Assembly (NCBI GenBank): GCA_916720425.1 | Contig: CAKARD010000006.1 | Location: forward strand, 1 to 26,392 | DNA length: 26,392 bases | Direction: 5' to 3' | Source of the DNA: an uncultured Kingella sp. | Lineage (GTDB): Bacteria; Pseudomonadota; Gammaproteobacteria; Burkholderiales; Neisseriaceae | Shown here: positions 1 to 5,564 of the stretch, piece after piece | Layout of the letters: every line of letters starts with the position of its first letter | Position numbering within the stretch: the stretch's first letter is position 1 | Made by a program: the position numbers and the translations under genes | Notes under the pieces: generated by a model | Database searches by the model: none | What the model saw: the letters and a program-made list of their open reading frames with translations, nothing else | What the model was told of the DNA's origin: nothing

Positions 1-2071
1 CTTGTTCAATGGTTTGATTTAAGCGTCCGATAATCCACATATCAGGGAATGAATAGCCGCGTGGTTCGGTCGCGGTTGCGCCATAACCGCAGTCTTTGTC
101 TTCGGTGTTCATTAATACGAAATTGGTCGCATTCCAAATTTTGTTGCAGAAATTGCGATAACCTTCGGCGCGTTTGAAATCAAAGTTTACCGAACGCCCC
201 AAGCTGGCGTAACTTGCCATCGTGAAACGCAGCGCGTCTGTTCCCATCGCAGGAATGCCTTCAGGGAACAGTTTTTCCGTGGCTTTGCGAACTTGCGGCG
301 CGGTTTCGGGTTTGCGTAAACCTGTTGTACGTTTAATCAATAAATTATCCAAATCAATGCCATCAATCAAATCCACAGGGTCAATCACATTGCCTTCGGA
401 TTTGGACATTTTTTTGCCCTCGTGGTCACGCACAATGCCATGAATGTACACATCACGGAACGGCACTTTGCCCACAATATGCGTGGTCATCATAATCATA
501 CGTGCCACCCAGAAGAAAATAATCTCGTAGCCCGTAACCAACACATTGGACGGAATAAACGCTTTCATTGCTTCGGTTTCAGGTTCGCCGTCTTTCCAAC
601 CCAAAGTCGTAAACGGCACAAGCGCGGACGAAAACCATGTATCCAATACATCTTCATCGCGTGTTAATTTCAGGCTGCCTGAAAGCTTTTGCGCTTCTTC
701 TTCGTTGTGCGCAACATAAATTCTGCCATTTTCGTCATACCATGCAGGAATTTGATGCCCCCACCACAATTGACGCGAAATGCACCAATCTTGGATATTG
801 TTCATCCATTGGTTATAAGTGTTGACCCAATTTTCGGGTACAAATTTGACTGCGCCTGAATCTACTGCGTGTTTGGCTTTTTGTGCCAAGCTCATGCCCT
901 TGAATTCGGAATCAGGTTCGCCGCCATTTGGTGCTGCTGACATCGCCACAAACCATTGATTCGTCAGCATCGGTTCAATCACGCTGCCTGTTCGGTCGCC
1001 TTTTGGGGTCATCAATTTATGCGGTTCGGTTTTAACCAATAAACCTGCTTCGTCTAAATCCGCAACAATTTGTTTACGCGCTTCAAATCTATCCAAACCT
1101 GCGTATTTTTCAGGCAGCCTGAATGATTCCAAAACCTTGCTGCGGTAATCAAACACTTCTGCCATTGCCAAAATTTTCGCGTCTAAACTCAATACGCTGA
1201 TTAATTGCGTGTCATGGCGTTTACCGACTTCATAGTCGTTAAAATCGTGTGCTGGTGTAATTTTTACGCAACCAGAACCAAAGTCTTTTTCTACATATTC
1301 GTCTGCAATCACGGGAATAGTACGCCCAGTCAAAGGCAAAATCAGTTGTTTACCAATCAAATGCGTATAGCGTTCATCTTCGGGGTGAACGGCTACCGCC
1401 ACATCACCCAACAAAGTTTCAGGGCGCGTGGTTGCAACAACAATGGCTTCGTCTGGATTATCTGCCAATGGATAACGGATGTGCCACATAGAGCCATCGG
1501 TTTCCACGTTTTCCACTTCCAAATCGGAAACGGCTGTACCCAACACAGGGTCCCAGTTTACCAAGCGTTTGCCGCGATAAATCAAGCCTTGATTGTATAA
1601 TTTAACAAACACTTGGGTAACGATTTCCGCACGCGTGTCGTCCATTGTGAAATATTCGCGAGACCAGTCGGCAGAGCAGCCCACGCGACGCATTTGTTGG
1701 GTAATGGTGCCACCTGAAATATTTTTCCATTCCCAGACTTTTTCCAAGAATTGTTCGCGCCCCAAATCATGACGAGAAATATTTTGTGCTGCGAGTTGGC
1801 GTTCCACGACAATTTGCGTGGCGATGCCCGCGTGGTCAGTCCCTGGAATCCAGCAAGTGTTGTAGCCTTTCATGCGATAATATCGCGCCAAACCATCCAT
1901 AATGGTTTGATTGAACGCGTGTCCCATATGCAACGTACCTGTTACATTGGGAGGGGGCAGTTGGATTGAAAAACTTTGCGATTTGGAGAAATCGGCGGCA
2001 AAATAACCGTTTTGTTCCCAGTTTTGATAGTGTTTGGTTTCAATTTCGGAAGGGTTGTATTTGTTTAACAT
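1..2071 (-). CDS. valS: Valine--tRNA ligase, partial (C-terminal part beyond the left edge)
   Basis: This cytoplasmic class I aminoacyl-tRNA synthetase charges tRNA-Val with valine. The minus-strand frame is open from the ATG at 2069-2071 to the window edge, giving about 690 codons. The family is usually about 945 residues, so the anticodon-binding end and C-terminal coiled coil are missing. The N-terminus contains PPPNVTGTLHMGHAF with the HIGH-type signature HMGH at residues 48-51. The second class I signature, KMSKS, is at residues 554-558, followed by EGNVIDPVDL. The editing (CP1) domain region lies between them, with the TTRPET motif. Two perfect DNA uptake sequences sit inside the coding region (669-683 and 1109-1123), read through as SGSLK and FRLPE. 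The start has only a weak AGG upstream. Base composition is richer in G+C than in the genes further right. The identification is secure. Confidence 0.97.
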   Translation of the reverse strand, partial: MLNKYNPSEIETKHYQNWEQNGYFAADFSKSQSFSIQLPPPNVTGTLHMGHAFNQTIMDGLARYYRMKGYNTCWIPGTDHAGIATQIVVERQLAAQNISRHDLGREQFLEKVWEWKNISGGTITQQMRRVGCSADWSREYFTMDDTRAEIVTQVFVKLYNQGLIYRGKRLVNWDPVLGTAVSDLEVENVETDGSMWHIRYPLADNPDEAIVVATTRPETLLGDVAVAVHPEDERYTHLIGKQLILPLTGRTIPVIADEYVEKDFGSGCVKITPAHDFNDYEVGKRHDTQLISVLSLDAKILAMAEVFDYRSKVLESFRLPEKYAGLDRFEARKQIVADLDEAGLLVKTEPHKLMTPKGDRTGSVIEPMLTNQWFVAMSAAPNGGEPDSEFKGMSLAQKAKHAVDSGAVKFVPENWVNTYNQWMNNIQDWCISRQLWWGHQIPAWYDENGRIYVAHNEEEAQKLSGSLKLTRDEDVLDTWFSSALVPFTTLGWKDGEPETEAMKAFIPSNVLVTGYEIIFFWVARMIMMTTHIVGKVPFRDVYIHGIVRDHEGKKMSKSEGNVIDPVDLIDGIDLDNLLIKRTTGLRKPETAPQVRKATEKLFPEGIPAMGTDALRFTMASYASLGRSVNFDFKRAEGYRNFCNKIWNATNFVLMNTEDKDCGYGATATEPRGYSFPDMWIIGRLNQTIEQ
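669..683. repeat. DNA uptake sequence, palindromic (inside valS)
   Basis: The sequence TTCAGGCTGCCTGAA reads AGGCTGCCTGAA on the plus strand (Simonsiella dialect) and AGGCAGCCTGAA on the minus strand (Kingella dialect). Uptake sequences of this kind are bound by the minor pilin ComP during transformation in Neisseriaceae. Confidence 0.9.
1109..1123. repeat. DNA uptake sequence, palindromic (inside valS)
   Basis: TTCAGGCAGCCTGAA is the mirror form of the copy at 669. The Kingella-type 12-mer is on the plus strand and the Simonsiella-type one on the minus strand. Confidence 0.9.
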
Positions 2072-2077
2072 TTTGGA

Positions 2078-2089
2078 ATGCTGCCTGAA
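2078..2089 (+). repeat. Variant DNA uptake sequence in the valS leader
   Basis: ATGCTGCCTGAA differs from AGGCTGCCTGAA at one base (AT instead of AG at the 5' end). It lies 7 bases upstream of the valS start codon, so it covers the region where a ribosome binding site would be expected. Confidence 0.6.
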
Positions 2090-2114
2090 AGTTGAATTGA
2101 TTAAAAGATTTGGG

Positions 2115-2123
2115 ATTATAGCA
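2115..2123 (-). promoter_or_regulatory. Extended -10 promoter element of valS
   Basis: On the minus strand the sequence is TGCTATAAT, a consensus TATAAT preceded by TGN. No good -35 hexamer is present at 17 bases, which fits an extended -10 promoter. Transcription would start near 2108 and leave a leader of about 37 bases. Inferred from sequence alone. Confidence 0.55.
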
Positions 2124-2140
2124 AAAATGAGGGATTGCGG

Positions 2141-2161
2141 TTTTTCAGGCTGCCTGAAAAA
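2141..2161. repeat. Palindromic DNA uptake sequence with extended arms
   Basis: A perfect inverted repeat has arms TTTTTCAGGC and GCCTGAAAAA around a single central T. Uptake 12-mers are on both strands within 2144-2158. It lies just upstream of the valS -10 element. It could also fold as a hairpin in RNA, although the loop would be strained. Confidence 0.85.
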
Positions 2162-2168
2162 GAAAAAA

Positions 2169-2194
2169 TGGATTGGCAATTTTTTACCAATCCA
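2169..2194. terminator. Terminator-like hairpin upstream of valS
   Basis: TGGATTGG and CCAATCCA form an 8-bp stem around a 10-base loop. An A-run lies to the left and a T-rich stretch to the right. It resembles a bidirectional factor-independent terminator. No gene ends here within the window, so its role is unclear; it could insulate valS from upstream transcription. Confidence 0.4.
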
Positions 2195-2377
2195 ATTTTA
2201 TTTTATTGTAACTTCGCCTTGAATGTGTACGAAAGACGGCATGACAAATGGCGGATGTTTATCTATGCAGACTAATTTAATTGTTACCTTATTAAATAAA
2301 ATAGATATTACAATGATGATTACATATAAAATACATCGTGATTTTCTATTTTTTCATATAGTACGAAGGGAAAGCCC

Positions 2378-2578
2378 ATGCCCCAAAATATGCAACAAGT
2401 CACCCAAAAAATCCGCCAGCTCAAAAATGAATTAACTCCCGAAGAACGCCTAAAACTCTGGCAGCAAACGTGTCAGCAAAATGGTTTAAGTGGCGAATTT
2501 GCACTATCAGCCAAACTCGGTGAATCCGCCGCCACTGAAGAGCAAATCAAATGGATTGCTGAAATGTATGGGCGGTAA
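2378..2578 (+). CDS. Small hypothetical protein, 66 aa
   Basis: I do not recognise this protein. The frame starts at an ATG with AGGGAAA positioned as a ribosome binding site about 5 bases upstream, which supports real translation. The product is hydrophilic, has no signal peptide or membrane segment, and is predicted by eye to be mostly helical. A charged first half contains NELTPEERLKLWQQ, and the end reads EEQIKWIAEMYGR. A single cysteine lies near the middle. It precedes the LOG-family gene on the same strand by 60 bases, and that gap holds an uptake-like sequence, so the two may be co-transcribed. A cytoplasmic role is likely, but no function can be assigned. Confidence 0.65.
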   Translation: MPQNMQQVTQKIRQLKNELTPEERLKLWQQTCQQNGLSGEFALSAKLGESAATEEQIKWIAEMYGR

Positions 2579-2584
2579 ACATTT

Positions 2585-2596
2585 AGACTGCCTGAA
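2585..2596 (+). repeat. Variant DNA uptake sequence between the 66-aa and LOG genes
   Basis: AGACTGCCTGAA matches AGGCTGCCTGAA at 11 of 12 positions, with A for G at the third base. It is the rightmost uptake-like sequence I found in the window. Confidence 0.55.
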
Positions 2597-2638
2597 AATT
2601 CATTACCCGCGTTACAATATCAAATTTTTGGATACATT

Positions 2639-3247
2639 ATGCAATCTAATCCATTTATGCAAATGGCCGATGAATGGCACACTGCCCATATCGCATTAAC
2701 ACAACATCAACCCATTGTCAGCATTTTTGGTAGTGCGCGTTTGCCGCCGACATCACCCGAATATATTCTTGCCACTCAGGTTGCCAAAAGATTATCTGAT
2801 GAAGGTTTTTCTATTTTATCGGGCGGAGGACCAGGCATTATGGAAGCGGCAAATAAAGGAGCATTTGAAGGTAAAAGTCAATCTATCGGATTAAACATCG
2901 TTTTACCACACGAACAACACCCCAATCCCTATCAACATCTTTCCATGAAGTTTGAAAATTTTGCCTCAAGAAAAGCAACCTTTGTGCAGCATTCCATGGC
3001 TTTTATTGTATTTGCGGGGGGTTTTGGAACGTTAGATGAATTATTTGACACACTCTCACAAATGCAAACAAAAAAAATCATGTCCCGACCCATTATTTTG
3101 GTGGGGCATGATTTTTGGCAAGGTCTATTAGACTGGATTGAAGCACAATTAGTGGCACGGGGTTTAATTCGTGCAGAGGATATGCAGCTTCTCACCATTA
3201 TGGATAACACCGAAGCAATTGTAGAACGAATCATTCAATCGCTTTAA
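2639..3247 (+). CDS. LOG family (TIGR00730-type) Rossmann-fold nucleotide hydrolase
   Basis: Proteins of the LOG (lonely guy) family cleave nucleoside 5'-monophosphates at the N-glycosidic bond to free base and ribose 5-phosphate. Some activate cytokinins; in bacteria the natural substrate is often unknown. The 202-aa length is normal. The first Rossmann strand reads VSIFGSAR, the glycine-rich SGGGPGIMEAANKGA spans about residues 61-75, and the pair R111-K112 sits where the family has its catalytic arginine. The second signature, normally PGGxGTxxE, is AGGFGTLDE at 126-134. The usual proline is alanine, but the catalytic glutamate E134 is kept. GGA lies about 6 bases before the ATG. The last 17 bases overlap the end of the convergent nuclease gene. 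Substrate is not inferable. Confidence 0.9.
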   Translation: MQSNPFMQMADEWHTAHIALTQHQPIVSIFGSARLPPTSPEYILATQVAKRLSDEGFSILSGGGPGIMEAANKGAFEGKSQSIGLNIVLPHEQHPNPYQHLSMKFENFASRKATFVQHSMAFIVFAGGFGTLDELFDTLSQMQTKKIMSRPIILVGHDFWQGLLDWIEAQLVARGLIRAEDMQLLTIMDNTEAIVERIIQSL

Positions 3248-3824
3248 CTTCACTTTTTTGCCGCTTTTGTTGGCGATATTTCCATGGTGCAAGCGGATTT
3301 TTTCCTTTCCATAAACCGATTTTATGTGATTGAGCATGACTTTGTGCGGTTTCATAACGTGTGTAATCACTGGTTTCTTGGTTTTTCTTGGCAAAACTTT
3401 GATAATGCCATGCATTACCTTGTTCCACTTGAGCTAAATTCACATCACGTCCATTAATGATTAAGCGTGCGACTTTTCTACCATACTGGTCAGTATCTAT
3501 CACTTGAACGCGTATGCTTTGTTTATCTATCATTTGACGCAAAGCATCACGACTGGCTATCCCATAAGCTTGAGTTGTTTCTGGTGCATCAATAAATGCC
3601 ATACGCACACGGAGCATTTGCCCATGATTATCGGTAACGCGTACGGTATCACCATCATGTACGTTATTGACCATTGCTATAAAATCAGTGGGGCTTTCTT
3701 GAAATGTAGCCTTAGGAGTGCAAGCGGTTTGTTTAATCAATAAAACCGCTGCAACCAATAAAGCTAAATTTTGCTTAGATGATAATGCCTTAAGCAATCT
3801 ATTCCAATTAAACCGTTGCGCCAT
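3231..3824 (-). CDS. Membrane-anchored thermonuclease-family (SNase-like) protein
   Basis: This 197-aa protein has a staphylococcal-nuclease (thermonuclease) domain, a Ca-dependent phosphodiesterase fold that cuts DNA and RNA. The acidic motif DGDT is at 57-60. R74, D79 and E82 lie in a segment ending IDAPE, and R116 is in DQYGR. These correspond to R35, D40, E43 and R87 of the staphylococcal enzyme, so the active site looks complete. Residues about 19-34 form a hydrophobic segment that should act as an uncleaved anchor or signal. A cysteine follows (QTAC), but the residue at -3 is poor for a lipobox. The domain should therefore be periplasmic. Its ATG overlaps the rpiA stop by one base (TAATG), implying translational coupling. 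The C-terminus is basic. Confidence 0.9.
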   Translation of the reverse strand: MAQRFNWNRLLKALSSKQNLALLVAAVLLIKQTACTPKATFQESPTDFIAMVNNVHDGDTVRVTDNHGQMLRVRMAFIDAPETTQAYGIASRDALRQMIDKQSIRVQVIDTDQYGRKVARLIINGRDVNLAQVEQGNAWHYQSFAKKNQETSDYTRYETAQSHAQSHKIGLWKGKNPLAPWKYRQQKRQKSEVKAIE

Positions 3825-4492
3825 TAAGCATTTGCCTCTATCAATTCCACACCATCTTTGCGTGCTAAAATCAATAAATCAGCAGGATGATGGGCAAATA
3901 AGCCATTTTCTACGACACCCGTCATTTTATTAAGCTTATCTTCCATTGCAATGGGCTGATTTAAATCTAAATCATACACATCTAAAATCTCGTTGCCATG
4001 CCATGTTTTGCAGCCAATACGCAATTCTGGCCGACCACCCAATTTAACAATTTGTCGTGCCACCATAGAACGCGCCATAGGAATAACTTCTACAGGTACA
4101 GGAGATTTCTTACCTAAACGCGAAACATATTTACTTTCATCAGCAATACAAATAAATTTTTCGGACAGATTGGCAACAATTTTTTCGGATAAATGTGCTG
4201 CGCCGCCACCCTTAATCATTTGCAAAATATGATTAATTTCGTCTGCACCATCAATATAAATAGATAGACGTTGTACATCATTGGGATGAATCTCTGCAAT
4301 ATTATATTGCGCCATTAATTGTGCGCTTGCTGCTGATGTGGTTACTGCACCTTTGATTTTTTTACCACTTTTACCCAATGCCTCAATAAAGAAATTCACT
4401 GTACTGCCTGTACCAATACCGATATATTCATTTTCTGGTATCAGCTCTACCGCTTTTTGTGCCGCGAGACGTTTCAGTTCATCTTGTGTCAT
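3824..4492 (-). CDS. rpiA: Ribose-5-phosphate isomerase A
   Basis: RpiA interconverts ribose 5-phosphate and ribulose 5-phosphate in the non-oxidative pentose phosphate pathway, in the cytoplasm. The 222-aa length is typical. The phosphate-binding loop GTGSTVNFF is near residue 27. DGADE gives D81 and D84, and KGGGAAHLSEK gives K94 and the catalytic base E103, with numbering identical to the E. coli enzyme. The conserved KYVSRLGK and PVPVEVIP segments follow. It begins 38 bases downstream of the ispF stop and runs into the nuclease gene through a one-base stop/start overlap. ispF, rpiA and the nuclease therefore probably share a transcript. The assignment is secure. Confidence 0.97.
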   Translation of the reverse strand: MTQDELKRLAAQKAVELIPENEYIGIGTGSTVNFFIEALGKSGKKIKGAVTTSAASAQLMAQYNIAEIHPNDVQRLSIYIDGADEINHILQMIKGGGAAHLSEKIVANLSEKFICIADESKYVSRLGKKSPVPVEVIPMARSMVARQIVKLGGRPELRIGCKTWHGNEILDVYDLDLNQPIAMEDKLNKMTGVVENGLFAHHPADLLILARKDGVELIEANA

Positions 4493-4530
4493 ATGCTATT
4501 CCACTACATAAAAATAAAAAAGATTATAAC

Positions 4531-5010
4531 CTATCTTATCATCAACAAAACAACCGCTTGCGCTTCAATAGCCTCTTGTTGCCCCAAATATCCTAAGCCC
4601 TCATTGGTTTTTCCTTTGATATTCACATTTTCTATAGATAAACTCAAATCATCAGCAATATTTTGGCGCATTTTATCAATATATGGGCGCAATTTAGGCT
4701 GTTGTGCGATGATGGTACTGTCTATATTAACAATCGACCAACCACGTTTTTGCACAATGGCATAGGCTTGTTTGAGTAATTGCCGACTGTCTGCATCTTT
4801 GTGTTCAACCGCCGTATCAGGAAATAATTTACCAATATCTCCCAATGATAATGCACCCAAAAGCGCATCGGTAATCGCATGCAATAATGCATCTGCGTCT
4901 GAATGCCCTAATAAGCCTTTATCAAAAGGAATGGTTACCCCGCCTAAAATTAAATCGCGCCCCGCTACCAAACGATGTACATCGTAACCTTGTCCTATGC
5001 GTAAATTCAT
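4531..5010 (-). CDS. ispF: 2-C-methyl-D-erythritol 2,4-cyclodiphosphate synthase
   Basis: IspF converts CDP-methylerythritol 2-phosphate to methylerythritol 2,4-cyclodiphosphate with release of CMP, in the MEP isoprenoid pathway. The protein is 159 aa, the normal size for this homotrimeric enzyme. The zinc ligands are visible as D10 and H12 in GYDVHR and as H44 after GHSDADALLH. GDIGKLFPDT and the KGKTNEGLGYLG segment near the C-terminus are also characteristic. ispD, often next to or fused with ispF in other bacteria, is not here. A terminator at 5072-5097 lies just upstream, so this gene probably starts its own transcript with rpiA and the nuclease downstream. Confidence 0.97.
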   Translation of the reverse strand: MNLRIGQGYDVHRLVAGRDLILGGVTIPFDKGLLGHSDADALLHAITDALLGALSLGDIGKLFPDTAVEHKDADSRQLLKQAYAIVQKRGWSIVNIDSTIIAQQPKLRPYIDKMRQNIADDLSLSIENVNIKGKTNEGLGYLGQQEAIEAQAVVLLMIR

Positions 5011-5071
5011 CTCACTCTTTCATTTTGTATGGATCGTAGTGCAATGATACCGCAACACGATGCCATTGAAT

Positions 5072-5097
5072 AAAAAAAGCAACCTTGCTTAGGTTGC
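5072..5097 (-). terminator. Factor-independent terminator of the tamA-tamB-93aa unit
   Basis: On the minus strand GCAACC, a 7-base loop and GGTTGC are followed directly by seven T residues. It lies about 130 bases past the stop of the 93-aa gene and upstream of ispF, so it separates the two transcription units. Confidence 0.8.
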
Positions 5098-5229
5098 CTA
5101 ATCAAAACATGCATATTATTTTGCTTCGCTGTCTGATGTGCTATTTGTTTGTAACACAAGGCACTTAATGCTAAACAACAAAATTCAAAGGGAACTTCGT
5201 TTCTATACGGCTATCAGTCCCAGCTACGC

Positions 5230-5511
5230 TTAACCTTTACTGGCTTTTTTTGCTGCGGCTTTTTCTAAAGCTTCAAAACGTTTGCTGATATACTCGTGCA
5301 ACAAATCGCGTTTTTCCCAAAAAAATGTTTCAAATTTTTGCAATGAATAGATTTTTTGTACCATTTTAGGAAAACCACTATGCAACAAAGCGGCAATAGT
5401 TTTGCTATGTTGTTCATCGTCCATAGCTTGTTTTAGGGTGAGCTTTTGTTCTGCTAAAAAGGCATCAACATGTTTTTTAACATAGTGGCTGATTTCAAAT
5501 TGGTTTATCAT
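5230..5511 (-). CDS. Hypothetical protein, 93 aa, downstream of tamB
   Basis: I do not recognise this protein. It starts at an ATG with AGGA 9 bases upstream, a convincing ribosome binding site. It is soluble, has no signal peptide, and appears wholly helical, with an aromatic-rich centre (QKFETFFWEKRDLL). The alanine/lysine-rich basic tail (residues about 82-93, EKAAAKKASKG) recalls nucleic-acid-binding or phasin-like tails, but that is only a resemblance. It follows tamB by 53 bases on the same strand, with no terminator between, and a strong terminator lies downstream. It is therefore probably the last gene of the tamA-tamB operon. Function unknown; coding status is fairly sure. Confidence 0.75.
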   Translation of the reverse strand: MINQFEISHYVKKHVDAFLAEQKLTLKQAMDDEQHSKTIAALLHSGFPKMVQKIYSLQKFETFFWEKRDLLHEYISKRFEALEKAAAKKASKG

Positions 5512-5564
5512 TTTATTATTTCCTATGAGGGTGATATGGGTTTAATAAGCAAATGCTTTGCCAT

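Larger units (their letters stand above)
2072..2377. other. 306-base intergenic region between valS and the 66-aa gene
   Basis: This non-coding stretch holds the variant uptake sequence, the valS -10 element, the palindromic uptake sequence and the terminator-like hairpin listed separately. From about 2270 to 2365 it is very A+T rich, which suits a promoter for the plus-strand gene at 2378. I could not pick one convincing -35/-10 pair. Short reading frames here have no ribosome binding site and resemble nothing known to me. Confidence 0.6.

Noticed and set aside
1205..1600. 131-codon plus-strand frame inside valS
   Set aside because: It is antisense to a certain gene, has no ribosome binding site, and its translation resembles no known protein.
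2223..2435. Plus-strand 70-codon reading frame upstream of and overlapping the 66-aa gene
   Set aside because: It has no ribosome binding site, its composition resembles A+T-rich intergenic DNA, and its end lies within the 66-aa gene in another frame.
5041..5230. Possible CRISPR-like or mobile-element remnant in the ispF upstream gap
   Set aside because: I found no direct repeats, terminal inverted repeats or transposase fragments; the only clear structure is the terminator.
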